Source of the DNA: Hymenolepis diminuta
Taxonomy: Eukaryota; Platyhelminthes; Cestoda; Cyclophyllidea; Hymenolepididae
Reading direction: 5' to 3'
Length of the DNA stretch: 64,000 bases
NCBI GenBank assembly: GCA_900708905.1
Contig: CAADRB010000016.1
Coordinates: 595,477-659,476 of the forward strand
Numbering within the stretch: position 1 is the first letter of the stretch; each line of letters starts with the position of its first letter. Position numbers and translations under genes: made by a program. The notes under the pieces were generated by a model. It was not told where the DNA came from. It saw nothing but the letters and a program-made list of their open reading frames with translations, and ran no database searches. Of this stretch, positions 38,401 through 50,619 are shown in pieces.

Positions 38401-40254
38401 TCTAAGACTAACAGCTAACAACAGACAACGACAGTGCCAGTAATCCGGAGGATTGAGTCTAGGGTAAAGCAGAATTTCCTGAATAACGACAAGTAAGAAT
38501 CGAAATAGGTAGAGAAAGTGAAAGAGTGGGAGAACATTGGTGAAAAACAGGAAGAAGGAAAAGGTAGACGATTATGGAGAGTGCGAAAATCGGGCATCTG
38601 CACCACTAGTCTTAAAATCGCCGCATCGTTGGATCTTAAAGGAAAAAGCTGAGTTATCGAGAAAAAGGTGAGCAGAAATCGATAGTCAATATTCACTAAC
38701 TGCGTCGATTGAAAACAGCTCAGGCAAATGTGAAAATGCAAAAATGATTTTTTTAAAATTCAAATCAAAATAAATTGAATTAATATTGCTCAAAAAATTC
38801 AATAAATTTTTTAGCCTTTATTAGATAATTACTCACAGAAGTTCCGCAGCTGATCTTTATCTATCTTTAAACATAAATGTTTTATAAGCAGAAAGACAAT
38901 TATCACATATATGGTATTAATGGACAATAGAAATTACAATTCTGTAGAAGGAGGATTTTTCAGACGCACATCTCAAACAAGAAATGACTACCATACGGTC
39001 TCTAGTTGAAAAACTCAGATTCACCAAGTTCATGTACTGGATGTGCACCGACGAAAACTGAATTTTTGTTGACTAGAGAGAAGGTATTACTATGAACATA
39101 ACTACACATCCAATAATCGGAAAAAAGTTGTTCAAGAAAACAAGAATATTAGAAAAAGCTTCCCTTTATAGGATTTTAAAATTCTATGCAATCTTACCGT
39201 TCTTCTTGTGAAGATCAATTGATGTAACAAGCTCGAGGCAGTTAACCAAACGGAATGTTAATACATCATCTGCTTGAAGGAAAGTTACCCAACCAGGTTT
39301 TGCCAGTAGCCTGCCAATCAGTGTAATCAACATTTTGAACAAATTAACCCATTCAAAGTTCTAGAGAAAGAAAAGTGAGGGGTGAATAAAGGGATTTCCT
39401 AATCTCACCTCAAACCCATCCTGCATTCTTTCGAAGCATTCAAAAGGAAGATTTAGACAATCGTACGGCGAATTACTTTTAGAGAATTCACTGATAAGTA
39501 CTGAAAAAAGCGCTAAGCCAGACAAAATTCTAGACCGTTCGCGCTAAAAAATACCTAATAAGAGGGATTGTAAGAAACTAACCTCATAAGTGGAAAAAGG
39601 TACAATCGGAGCGAAATTAGCGGAGATATTCAAAATTAACATTTTGAGGAAAGTACACAATTCTTTCGGTTCTGTCCCAGGATCAACAAAATTGTTAGAA
39701 ATTTCATCTAAAGCAGATAGCTTTGCGATGACTGCTATTGGGTTCAGAATTTTCTGCTGAGCCCCAACGCTTATCTACATTGAATTAATAGTGAACGAAT
39801 TAAATCGCTGCAAAAGACATCAATACATAAAAAGGCTACAATGTTGAACAATCACCTCGAGATCCCTATTAAAGACCCAGTTGACAAGAAATTCCGCCAG
39901 TTTATAAGGTTTCGTTCGCGTTATATTATCCTCCGTTAACCTGGTGAAACCGTCTGAACACAGCTCCGAACTCCATTCTCGAATGACAGCCCTGGACAGC
40001 CATTCTCCGACAAAGTATATTACACGTGAATCACGAGTATTTTCTAAAATCGAATTATTGTTATTTAATTATAATCATCAAAATGATTCTTGTTATTAAA
40101 AACATACCCAGAATATAGCGACAAATGTCATAAGGTTGAGGCTGCTTCATAAGTCCATCAAGCTTATTTCTCTATAAAATCTAGGTAACAAGAGAGCATC
40201 CCATACATCAAAATTAATGACTGCTGTTTCAAATTCATTGGAAAATGCATCCAT
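29417..40254 (-). CDS. XPO4: exportin-4-like nuclear transport receptor
   Basis: Exportin-4 is a RanGTP-binding HEAT-repeat receptor that in vertebrates exports eIF5A and SMAD3. Exons, 5' to 3': 40254-40207, 40171-40108, 40043-39856, 39774-39583, 39543-39409, 39360-39198, 37722-37616, 37578-37060, 37019-36827, 36351-36167, 35531-35270, (34608-34583), 34333-34200, 34117-33970, 33781-33500, 33041-32815, 31942-31744, 31700-31425, 31357-31120, 31079-30871, 30106-29729, 29623-29417. They give about 1,459 codons against 1,151 residues in human. Matches to human XPO4 run in order, including CRYILE..R and AVIREW near the start, RWESAL, DYLAYQL, FDDIHQILLFLGHIL, LILPLMIVDHLK, and EILTAFFTLVT..FPES near the end. 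All junctions agree in phase except around exon 12, which needs the bracketed 26-nt microexon with a weak acceptor. Confidence 0.88.
32390..32490 (-). repeat. tRNA-derived SINE-like copy 2 (in an exportin intron)
   Basis: On the minus strand it reads GCCGGTGGTGCAGTGGTTAAC, with an A box TGGTGCAGTGG at 32459-32469, in the same context (GTGTG(C)GCC..TGG.GCAGTGGTTAA) as the copy at 55030-55225. The B box region (GGGATCAACATTC) is decayed. It lies in the 872-nt intron 31943-32814. Confidence 0.55.
39856..40254 (-). CDS. XPO4: exportin-4-like exons 1-3 (start and importin-beta N-terminal region)
   Basis: The chosen start, ATG at 40254-40252, gives MDAFSNEFETAVINFD and a phase-0 donor GTATGG. A 35-nt intron (40172-40206) leads to an exon reading RNKLDGLMKQ to CRYIL, and a longer one to ENTRDSRVIYFVGEWLSRAVIREW. 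This lines up with the human segment around its CKHILE and AVVREW. The human protein has about 35 more residues before this point, so the flatworm N-terminus is shorter, or a further 5' exon exists. No TATA-like element is evident upstream. Confidence 0.75.
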
Positions 40255-43112
40255 TTTATCAGATAAACGATGAACCGATCCTTACGAACCCAGCTCAGAA
40301 AAATATCATATAATGCGGTCTTTATCGGCCAATCGATTTCAAGGTTGGAAAAGTAAATACCAAACCAAATATTTTGTTTGAAAAACCATATGAAACTAAA
40401 AATAAGTAAATTTCAGATGATATTTTGATATTATCAATTTTCAGCATATGTTACATTTTATATTAATAGTGAATGGTTTTGCATGATAGCCCTTTAGTTT
40501 ATAGCATTATTTTCTGCTTGAATTATACAATAAAAGTCTCTAAAAATTTACTGTTTAATTTATATTTCTTCCAACTTGTTCTTAAGTTTAATATTTCATA
40601 TGGACAAAAGCGGTCATTTTAGAACCATCTTATTTATAATTTTGTAAGTTTTGGAGATATATTACCCAAGTGTCTGCCCATTTATGCCGCCAATGATCCA
40701 TTAAAAAGAGTCCACTTGGATAAAAAGAGAATTGCACGGCAAATATGTTAAAATCAAACTGACGACGAAACATGACTGACGTCTAACGAAGAAATGTTTT
40801 GTCTATAAACCTAATATAATAATTGATAAATTTGGGTGGCTTGCCTGCCACTTTCATACCGATTTGGCGGCATGAGTGACTTGACTTATCCCATATATTC
40901 GATCGGTGTGGTCGCGATAGATCTAACATTATTACAAGAGGCATCGTGAAATGTTGGTTAATTGCTAACATAACTCGTTCACTGGCACGAAATTAGCTTA
41001 ATTATTCCATTCGTACTTCCCACCCACCGTCTTCCCCCCCATTTGACCAAAAAAATAAATTCTAGAAAGAATAATCAAATTTTTTAATTTGGATTGGAAT
41101 TTGAATTGAATACTCAAGAATATAATTCAGTGTAGGAACTTTTTTACACGTCCAGTGAGCATCATTGGAGTATTAGTTATTTTTATGATTCGGAATAGCA
41201 GATTGCCGAGACGAAACAGAATACAATGAGGCTAACAGCGAATTCGTGTTCTTTTTGAATCTTAAAATATTACATCAGTTTATATTGTGAATCTCTTTAA
41301 TTTAAATGAATTGCACATCAATATCAATTGAACGAATAATAATTTTTAATAGATCATTTTTATTATATCAACGTCCAGAGACTTCCTTAAAATTTACATC
41401 AATAAATTATTTTAATCACAGTTATCTATAAGCATTAAATTTTCCCCTGTTATTGCTCCAAAACTAAAAATTATCCGCGTCTGTCAAACTGAAACTGAAT
41501 TACAAGTTGAAAATGTGATTTTATCAATAAGCTATTTTATGCTTATAGGTTTGCGAATCATAGTATTATTGATTTAATTTTTTATATTTTTTCCTTAAAT
41601 ATTTGATTTAGTTAATGTTATCTGTTAACGTAGCGTTATAACTTTGATAATTAACCTACGGTATTTGGTTACAAAATCTAAGATGTCGTGTCTGTCAAGT
41701 TGGAATCTCGAAATCTATTTTGATCGGCGAAGGGGTTGGTTCTAATCAGAGTGAAAGTTTTTGTCTGGTCTTCTTTAGAGGCCTTAGAAATTGCATAGCT
41801 TTTCTATTGCTGTGGCATTTTTTATTTTCTTTTGAGATTAACACTTAACGGCCCCAATTTAAATTCCTTAGTCCCATGCTAAGATAAATTGTGCGTCCTT
41901 CAGTTACTACTAGTATGTTATATCCCCTATGCTTAATTTTCCTATTGTTTTCCTACCTAAGTTCAATTTTTACTTCTAGCCGGTTAATTTATACTTGCAT
42001 GAGGCATTTTATATGATTTACCAGTATCACTCGTCTGAATGTGTTTCCTAATTTGAACTCATAAATACAAGGGAGTTTAGTGACAGGAAATGTGACTTAA
42101 CATTACAGTACATCCCCAGTATATGTAGGAGAGATCAAATTACGAGTGTTATACTGAAATGTTGCGAAATATTTCGATATTTTTATCTTTAAACTTCTGT
42201 TGAGCCAGATAAGCCATTGGAATCTATTTTTATGCAATTGGTTTTTCTGTAAATCATCTCCTGGTCATAACCTTCCATCTAGTCTTAATTCAAAATAGGT
42301 AAGGACAGACTTGAGAATTTGCCTGATCTGTTTTTTATCAGAATTTGAAATAAAAAGAATATTTATGTATAAGTTATGGTAACATATATGGATTAGTAAT
42401 TATCACTTGTATGGGAACTATAACAAAATATGGAAGCTATTTTATGACTGTTAATGAATCTCTTGGTTCTTTCTGACGAATACAAATGAAAATGTACCGG
42501 GTAGGATACTGCTTTCTGCCAAAAATGGGGGGTGGGAAACACTTCCCTGTGTTTCAGTAGTGCAATGGTTAACGTGTATGCCAACTATCGGCGATCAACA
42601 GCCAGTGATGGAGATGGCTAAATGTTCATTAATTTTGTTCAACAAGAGGGGGTGTGAGTTTCTCATCAGAACAGCTCTAGGAAATTAAGCTCAGCTTTAA
42701 AAGAAGTAGTTAAATTCAAATTTACATCATTAACAGCAAATTTTGTTGAAAGACTTGTACTTGATTGGCATTTTGTTTGTAACTTTAAGATAATTTCCAT
42801 CACGAAAGAAGTAAATAAGTCTAGGGCATTTGGAGTTTTATTTCAGGAGGACCGGGATAGTGATAAGAAACCTTTTTGTAAAATTTTGATAAGTTTTACT
42901 TTATAGTGTAATGTAGACAAAGATGACATGATAGATCTATATCAGGTAAGAAACTGTTTTCGTGGAGTCCGCATAAATATTTGAAGATCAAAAGTTAAAA
43001 GCAATTCGAAGTTCCTCCCCTTTAAAACATAAAGTTAATGAACCTCACAGCATATTTGTCATCTTACTACGGATGACTTCCACAAAATAAGCATTATTTC
43101 TTAATGGAAGAA
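40255..43112. other. non-coding stretch 5' of the exportin gene
   Basis: About 2.9 kb, strongly AT-rich, with no supported gene. Only short frames occur (40783-40971 and 42393-42584 on the minus strand). A SINE-like copy lies at 42540-42690. The first few hundred bases presumably include the exportin promoter on the minus strand, but no motif could be assigned. Confidence 0.5.
42540..42690 (+). repeat. tRNA-derived SINE-like copy 3
   Basis: An A box TAGTGCAATGG (42558-42568) followed by TTAACGTGT, then a degraded B box, and about 90 bases later GTGAGTTTCTCATCAGAAC, which matches the tail of the copy at 24055-24300. Head and tail in the same order support membership in the same family. Confidence 0.5.
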
Positions 43113-43358
43113 TCAAAAATTGATTCTCTTGTTGAAATTGCTGCAGCAATATTGGTAGATATAAGTAGCTAAAACCAATAGGATCAAGTCCGAAACAACT
43201 TGAATGGACTCTGTTAATCTCTTCAAAGTTGAAATTATGCGAGGTAATGCCATTCTATAAGCAACCTGGTCATTAGCTTTGATTTTCACAGACAGGATTT
43301 CACTCAGATAATCAAGCGACACTAATATCATTAGAGCATGAGAAGCGGGGGAACTCAT
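43113..43358 (-). CDS. small hypothetical ORF, 81 aa
   Basis: A single open frame starting MSSPASHALMILVSLDYLSEIL, with strongly helical composition and normal-looking codons through SVKIKANDQVAYRMALPRI; the last part is hydrophobic (SDLILLVLATY). I recognise no family. It lies about 2.9 kb upstream of the exportin start on the same strand but no donor links them in a supported way. It may be a chance frame or an exon of a separate gene. Confidence 0.22.
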   Translation of the reverse strand: MSSPASHALMILVSLDYLSEILSVKIKANDQVAYRMALPRIISTLKRLTESIQVVSDLILLVLATYIYQYCCSNFNKRINF

Positions 43359-43901
43359 TAAGTAAAATGTTTAATCTGAACTCGATAATTAAATGAGGTA
43401 TGACTCTTTTAGTATCCTGACTTTATTCTTAATATGTTCTCATTCCTCCTCACCTTTAGTCACATACTAGGCAACTCTTGCTTTTGTTGTCATTTTGTGA
43501 TAGTGGAACCTTTATGGTTGTGATAATTTTGTGATTTCAATGGTTTATTCTGTTTCATGCCAAACAACGGGTGATTAACATTGAATTTTACTACAGGTTT
43601 TGCAAATCCTGTAACCATTCATAATTCATCGATTACGAATTATATGACCTCTTCGCGTATTATTTAAGGCAAAATTGGAGTGTCCTAGTTTGAATTTGTG
43701 TGTTCGTCAAAAATTTAAATATGACCCCTAATTTACCTTATTTCTGCAGTTAACCTTGGCTGAGGCAATGGTGGTGGTTACTTTAATGGCAGGGTGATGT
43801 TTCAGTGTATATACTGGCTAGATTCAGGGCAGATGCATTTTTCTGGCTTGCATTACCGTTTCCGCTACGAATAGTACGCACTGGGCTCTAACCCCAATAA
43901 T

Positions 43902-44078
43902 ATGCCGAACGATAACAAATTGGATATGTCAAGTGATATCAGTGATATCGATCAGTGGAGTAGTAGTTCTTCCGAAGACAATTTTTCAAAGGTTATACAC
44001 GACATCAAATTGACGAGTGACAAAAAATCGGCTGGGAATGTTGGAATGGTATTTGCAAGTTGCCGTATTGCTGCATAA
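43902..44078 (+). CDS. short acidic Ser/Asp-rich ORF, 58 aa
   Basis: ATG at 43902 opens MPNDNKLDMSSDISDIDQW, then five Ser, Glu-Asp and a Lys-rich end, stopping at 44076-44078. Runs of Ser with Asp/Glu resemble casein-kinase-2 target regions or the acidic N-termini of some transposases. A possible donor (GTTATA) follows Lys-31. No supporting exon found. Confidence 0.2.
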   Translation: MPNDNKLDMSSDISDIDQWSSSSSEDNFSKVIHDIKLTSDKKSAGNVGMVFASCRIAA

Positions 44079-44834
44079 AGTAGCAGTAATTAATCTGGAT
44101 CAGAAGTTCAAGTTCCATGGAGAACATTGATAGTTTCTTAACTACCAATGTGTATTTTTGTATTATTTTAAATGTATTTAAGTAAATAGAACGTACCAAA
44201 TTTTTGCTTTGTTTCGCCTTTCACAAAGAAAGTCGGACTTTTGGTATTGAAGTTTTAAGATCTAGAATGAGGTAAAACGCGTTGTCTTCTGAGCCAAATT
44301 TTTCTATGATGATAGTCCGGACGAGTTTGGAGAAAATAGGTGGATATATTCCTGGTTTCCGCCTCCTTTTAGTTCCTATCAAATTTAACTACTAAGATAT
44401 GATTGGGAGTCCTAGTGGTTGAGAAAAGCCAATTTATTGGCAGAAGTTTTGCAGGAGAGTGAAGTAGGGATGATAGCAACGGTGAAATATTGGTTAACAT
44501 AATAACATAAACGGTAGGGTGCACAGACGGACATTGTGGAGTTTGTAGGTTACTGTGACCTAGCAACACATAGCTTGAATAAAGAAATTATTGAAAGCAC
44601 GCAACAGTCCCACACAGGAGCTTGAGTTCACATCTGGGATTAAAGACAATCAAATGGTGCAGAGGTTACTTGGTAACATATCCTTTGTATATTGGCAGGA
44701 TAAGTAAAAAATTAAGATGATAGGAAATCTAGCATTCAAAGGAAGGCCCTCACTAGCATCAATGCTGTAATCATGAAACTATGATACGGGAGTTTTCCCG
44801 CTACTCCATCTTTAAGGTTGTGCATTTTGACATG

Positions 44835-45250
44835 AATCTATGCATTCCCACAATTACTCTTCGTTCGCATCCTCTATGAAAATACTTCGGTTTCTCGCCC
44901 ATTAAGCCACAGTGATATCTTTATGTCCCCAATATGTCATATCTTGACAAGTTTATCGATTCTTCTTTTTCCATAACTGTCCCATTCCATTTGAAAGTGC
45001 ATCTGCACTCATCTCACGCGCGTTCTTGTCTAAATAACTCATAAACTGTCTTTGTATTTCCACTGAGACACGCTTGTCGTGCACCTGCTCCTACGCTGCC
45101 CTCTCATCGCCTTTGTTCCTTCTCTCTTTTATTTGCTTGAATCCTCAGTGCGGCTTGATCAATACGCTTTGATCAAAACAGCTCTTGGTCTTCTGCTCTT
45201 GGTCTGGTGTTAGCTGGCAGCCGTTAGTTGTTATCCTAATCCCAGCAAAT
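44835..45250 (+). repeat. dispersed repeat family B, direct copy
   Basis: Forward copy of the unit found inverted at 5094-5510. It keeps CTCTATGAAAATACTTCGG, CCACAGTGAT, ATAACTGTCCCAT, CATCTGCACTC, CTGTCTTTGTATTTCC, CTCCTACGCT, TGAATCCTCA and CTTGATCAATAC in the same order. Near its 3' end the word GCTCTTGGTCTTCT occurs in an imperfect local duplicate. Confidence 0.65.
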
Positions 45251-48200
45251 CTTTCTTCCTCAACAAAATGCAATGACTGTTTTTTAAAACCAAATACTTA
45301 ATTACTGTGTAATTTAATCTTTATCAAGAATTAAGTTCTCAGGTATTAAAAAGGTATGAAAGACAAAGGGGCACTAATCAAAGCTCAGGCTTCTTGAAAT
45401 TTTCAATTTCCGGGAGTAAAACTTTCATGTTATATTTCCTCTTCTCTTGGGTAGATGCAATGTTAAAAGCCAAATGTCATCCTGCCCGAGTGGCCTTTTA
45501 ATATGAGCAATATATGTTCAGTTTCGACTAAAATGACTGTGCATCAGTGGCTGTATTGGTTATCATTGCACATTAATTGCATCTACAACTTGACTTAGCC
45601 CGATGACCTTATATTCCGATTTTAAAAAAAATTCAAAGGTGACCTATTTCCTAAACAGTGGATGATAAATTTCTGAATGTATAGGAGGAAAATCAGGGAA
45701 TTTTTCGATGCCTGCCTCATGAATTTATACATGTTGTAACATTTTTAATCAATTAACTTTAAATATTCAGCACTAAAAATTAGTTTGTAGTTTTTTTCAA
45801 TATCGACTGGTTGATTGCAATTGTACGACGTTGATAGGAAGAAAGCAGAAAATTTTCAATTCTCTGAGCAGAATTTCAACATTCTGTGAACAGAGTTCGC
45901 TACTTGGCTGTAAAATTTCCCGGTTTCTGTTTCCGTATTTCTGGACCATGAAATGAAGTTTTCTTATTACTCTTTTACTGACTAACTAGTTTTCTATTCA
46001 GTGCCCTATACACATATATTTGTTAAACTACAGATCTTCCCTCTGTCGCGGCTATGCCATATCGATTTAAGCACGCCATTTCAATTTCAAATTTTAATAC
46101 AATTTCTATTGAATTTCCTTCATTACTTAATTAATAACTTATTTCTATTTCAAAATCGTTTTGAATATTTCCTGTAGTAATTTAGCCTGCACTAAATATC
46201 TGATTTCTTGCAGATTACTGAATATCCCGATCATAAATTATCCAAATATGATTGGTAAACGAGAAACTTCATAGAGAATGAATACAAACGGGATCTGGCC
46301 AGCCGATAAATAGCTGGGCTACAGCACAGTTCTCTACCTCAATTATCTATTACTTTAGACAAATACTGGCTCACCACTTTCTGGCTATCTTGATGCTCGT
46401 TCGCATGCTGTTGAGCACTGCTTTATGTCAATAGAGCTTTGATCACAATAGTGTTAGCCTTATTTCTTAATATTTATACTCTATTACCATTAGTGTTACA
46501 ACAATTTGCAGACTATTTCTCTTCTCGTTCCCGATCTCCGATATTTAAGACTATTGCTAGTATGGATACCCAAGAATATATAAGGGGTTAAATATCATCA
46601 TATATGGGTTGTAACGGTAGCGAATTCCGGTCAGGACTTCAAAAATTTCTAATATATTTTCCCATCACCTCCCTCTTTTAGGAGGTGGAAATTTGAAAAA
46701 TATAACTATATGTTAAATACTGTAAAGTTATAGAAGAAGCGAACCAATGAATCTTCATTTGTGTATGCAAAGCTGCTTGTCAACTTATCCAATATATGTC
46801 CTAGATATGAATTTTGGTCTTGGATTAAAAGAACTTCTGTCCTCCCCCACTCTAATTACTGGTCTAAGCAATTGTCTTTAATTCCTTAGTTTTGCTCTGA
46901 CTCTTTTTTACCATCAATTAAACTGAAAATTTATCTTTTATGTAACTTTCTTCATTTGTGATCTTTCTCTATACGTGATCTAACCTGCTTTCTTACTGAT
47001 TGATACATTCGAAACTTTCAGTCAATGAACCCTCATATCTTGTATCTCCTTTTCAACTCTACACTCTAAGAACATGCATTAATTGGGATACTTTTGCGTA
47101 AAGGTGTATTCATTCCGATTTCTTGTTTCTTATTTAAGCGAGGATGGTTTCTGCTTGAATGGTAAGTTAAGTTAATCCCTGCTAGGCTGTAGCAACCACG
47201 TTAATTAAGTTTTCCCAATTTAAAATTTTCCATCTTGGTCATCACTAATTAGCTCTAGAGCCTAAAATGTCTCGACCTCAAGACTGTTACTGAGCCAACA
47301 GTGGTACTTGGAGAGCTTAACCCCTGTCGTGACCTCAATTTTGCGTGTCCTCAATTTATTTTAATTATCTTGACTAAACCACTTAAGCCGCTCTTACGTA
47401 AATGTTACTTGGTAAAAGGTTCTCCTTATTAGCGGTATCCGGAACCATTTTATTCGGTGATGTTACCCCTTTTCATTCAACTATGTAAATATCCCCCATG
47501 TGTAAACAAAGACATAGTCGCCACATCTACTGGCACACACATACACTTTCTCACTCTTCTGGTTCTCTCCAGTAAAATCTGCCCACTATTAACGTGCCAT
47601 CTCTCTCCATCTTGTTATAGTGAAATCGGCAGAAGAGAAAAGGTACTACTCAAAGAATAGTCATAGAAAAACGGGATACCTTGACTGTTAGATTATCATT
47701 CTACTTGTCTCCCATTTCAAGATGGAAGTCTACGCGTCCTCCGCCCCCTTAATTGGATAATTAGCAAATGATTTCAAGGTTTATTTTACAAGTTAATATT
47801 TACTAAGTATTTTAGCGCCTACGCGTAGTCATTACTGCACCTTGAGATCGCAGTTTTAAAAAGAGCTTCGATTGGCTTTTAGTTGTATACATTGATGCCA
47901 GGAGATTCTCATTTGCCACTAATGTTCATAATGATTTCATCTAGTCTCCACATTCTGCTAATCAAAGTGTTCATTTTTGGCCTTCAAATATGTTTCTATC
48001 TCAATATGAACAACTTTTTTGAAATTACCTGATGAGAGATTGGGCAAACAAATCACCGACCGTATCAGGTAGATTATTTACTCATTTATTAATGTCTTAT
48101 TGGAAAAAATTTTCGTTAAACCCATTAGTTTTAGCACAAATTAAGTATTTATACGCGAAAATTGGATTTGACACATAAATAATGACCTTTCAACAATAAG

Positions 48201-48335
48201 ATGAGAAGTAAACTTTCCAACTCCACTGGAATAAAATAACTTATGTTTTCTATCGATTAAAAGATCTGTTGGTAATAAAATAAATATAAAAAAATATACG
48301 GTAAATTAACTCATTTAATTAATTAGTTTTGGACT
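45251..48335. other. non-coding stretch
   Basis: About 3 kb with no supported gene, RNA gene or recognised repeat. The one plus-strand frame (47457-47660) is low-complexity and pyrimidine-rich. Confidence 0.5.
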
Positions 48336-48680
48336 TGTGGAGTTCATAACGTTACCAGGGCCGATCAAGGGCATCTATCATGTGCTAGAACATTCTGGAA
48401 AGTATGGCCGTGTTACTGATCGCTCAGCGATTAAGTGCGGACGTACGTGCAGAGGTGTTCCCGGCTAATCATCGATCAATATCCCTACACCGTGGTGCTG
48501 ATTATATTTAATGACTAAGCGTATTGACGGTGAGTCATAGTTCGCAATAAACCCCCCTCACGCGACACCTTTGTCACCGCTACTTTGGACATAGCAATCT
48601 TAGAGGCAAAATTTATACTAGAGGACTCTGCTAGAGGATAGCTGTACCTTATTTGGCTTATTTGTGTAGTATCCGCTATA
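48336..48680 (+). repeat. 5' LTR
   Basis: Begins TGTGGAGTTCATAACG and ends CCGCTATA; the intact family ends, seen in the solo copy, are TGTGG...CCGCTACA. Shares with the 3' LTR (51005 on) and solo LTR the landmarks ACATTCTGGAA or an equivalent, CTAATCATC(G)ATCAATAT, TTTAATGACTAAGC, CAATAAACYCCC, CTACTTTGGACRTA and TATACTAGAGGACTCTGCT. AATAAA at 48547-48552 may be the element's poly(A) signal. Confidence 0.8.
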
Positions 48681-48684
48681 AAAT

Positions 48685-48702
48685 TGGTGACCCTGACGTG
48701 AC
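48685..48702 (+). other. retrotransposon primer-binding site
   Basis: TGGTGACCCTGACGTGAC lies 4 bases past the 5' LTR. It starts with TGG, as expected for pairing with a tRNA 3' CCA end, and resembles the TGGTGACCCCGACGTGA site usual in flatworm LTR elements. The primer tRNA was not identified. Confidence 0.65.
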
Positions 48703-48828
48703 CTACTCAGCCTGACGTAATCCTTCTCCTTGCGCTACCCATCTGGCGATTCTTTTCTCATCGATAACTTTCACCAATTCTCACTATCTGCATCAAAGTC
48801 ATTCTTTTTGTCCTCTCTTCAGCTCAAA

Positions 48829-49663
48829 ATGTCCATTGAAGCAGAACCTGGAGTGAACATAGTGGGTGTTACATTCTCTTATCCCATCCTTAATCCAAGG
48901 AACTCATATGTTTGGTTCCGACAATTAGAGAACAATTTTCACTTGCGGTGCATTACCAAGCAGAAAACAATGTTTCAACAGGTTTTTCCGCTATCTCAAC
49001 CGATATCGCAGCTCAAGTCATCGACATTGTCGATGAAGCACTGGAAGACAACTTTTATGACACACTTAGAAGAGTTGTCATCAGTCGTCTATCTGATTCT
49101 CAGGAGAAACGTCTACAAAAACTGCTCTCACAAGTCGAACTATGAGGTCAGACTCCCTCTCAACTTCTCCGTCATATGCGATCCCTCGATGGTGAAACAA
49201 AGGTAGATGACATGATACTGAAACAGTTACGGATGAAGTGTCTTCCTTTAACCGTTGCGAAATGTCTAGTTGTCAGTGCTAACAGATGCAGCCTTGACGA
49301 ATTAGCTAAATCGGCAGACAAAATTCAAGAACTAGTTGACCGCCAATCGGTGGGAACTACAGCTCCTAGTTCCGTCACCACACAGCAGCCGATGTTCTAA
49401 CTGAGCTGCTGAAAAAACCAGGACTGCTCGTGCCAAACACCTCACAACATGGAAGGAGACAACGTCCTTGTTTCCTGAAACAATCCGGTAGCTCTTCCAG
49501 ACGTCGAAATCAAAGCTGCAACTATCATAGAATGTATGAAGGTAACGCCAAGAAATGTCAGCCGGACTGCAAATACCCTAAGACTGACACAATTGTCTCT
49601 CAGAGAAACTCCATCGGTTCTGAAGTCAGCGTTATCCCTCATTCTGTAGAAAAATGCTTTTAA
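48829..49663 (+). pseudogene. LTR-retrotransposon gag, broken by frameshifts and a stop
   Basis: The frame opens at 48829 (MSIEAEPG) and shows the gag signature F.YPILNPRNSYVWFRQLE. Around 48950 the match moves to another frame, which holds VIDIVDEALEDNFYD, LSDSQEKRLQKLL and, after an in-frame TGA at 49143-49145, GQTPSQLLRHMRSLDG and SLDELAKSADKIQEL. A further shift near 49400 leads to a zinc-knuckle-like CNYHRMYEGNAKKCQPDC. These blocks occur in this order in flatworm Gypsy-like gag. Two frameshifts and one stop make it non-functional as read. Confidence 0.8.
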
Positions 49664-50332
49664 CTCACAAGTCTGGCCCCGCAAGTGACAAGCAACCAAT
49701 TTTTAAAATCTTTATACTTGAACAAAGCAGAATCTCTTGACCCTAACGGCAAAAAGCCCTCCAAAATAACCAATTCAACGGTGGAGTTCGATCCCGAGTT
49801 ATTCCAAATTGATATACGAAAACTCTCCCAGGAACTTCCGGAGCTTGCTGATGACTTCGATGCTGTACAAGAGAAATATTCACGACAAAACATGTTCCCG
49901 CCTCCCGCATGACAAGAGACAAGCAAAAGAGGAAAACAGCAAAACCCATTGCAGCGAACAAAAACAGTCCCAATCACCCACCCAATACAGGAGCCCTCAA
50001 ACATCGGCTTCTACTAAGGGGAATCGCAGGATGTCAACATTATCTAATCCACACTAAGTCATTGTTGGTTCCCAAACCTTATAACTTTACCAGAAAGGGC
50101 AGCTGTGAGGATCAGTCCTATAATAATGATCCCATCATCATGCTAACCTCTTCACAGCCTCTTCTTCGGCGTCGACTAAACTTCGAACCACCAACTATAA
50201 ATTACAATGCTCACGTTTATCAAAAGCAACATTCTCGAGGCAACTTAACACATGCAACCTACTTGCAGTCAATGATAAGTCAAAATCCGGCATGGAGCGG
50301 ACGCCGAAAGAAGGGACTACAGGTGTATGCGC
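49664..50332 (+). other. A/C-rich internal region of the retrotransposon
   Basis: Follows gag. Open frames here (to 75-142 codons on the plus strand, others on the minus) change frame often and show no protease, reverse transcriptase, RNase H or integrase motif. The plus strand is rich in A and C, unlike the flanks but like gag, so it probably belongs to the element. Function unknown. Confidence 0.4.
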
Positions 50333-50619
50333 TATAACGTAACCAACTAAAAGTTCTGGTAATAATCTCGTAGAGCCAACAATCTATAAAACTCCGTAAT
50401 GTAGCAACTTAACACAGAAGCTAATAACCCACGGCAAATCACAAGACACGTTATAGTCAACACGAGTGTATCAACGAAACTCATTCTCAATCAGTATGGG
50501 CTTAAGCAAATAGGTGAAATTATCATGTGTCTTTTATCGGTGGGGAAATAAAGAAAGAAATTACATTTTTATTCATAGAAGAGATATTGTGAGCGGTGGA
50601 AAATAATTATCATTTCTTC
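50333..50619 (+). repeat. left arm of a 287-bp near-identical inverted repeat
   Basis: The reverse complement of 53320-53606 matches this block over its full length with about a dozen differences by eye. Identity ends sharply at CATTTCTTC (50619). The upstream limit is unknown because the other arm runs into the gap at 53607. The arm lies inside the old LTR element, yet the arms are far more alike than the element's two LTRs, so the arms share a younger history. Confidence 0.9.

Noticed and set aside
38355..38741. 108-codon minus-strand frame in a large exportin intron, with two GTTGGATCT words nearby
   Set aside because: Phase-compatible splice sites are absent and the exons on each side join without it; the short repeated word is too little for a repeat call.
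49664..50332. Possible pol fragment after gag
   Set aside because: No protease, reverse transcriptase, RNase H or integrase motif could be read in any frame.
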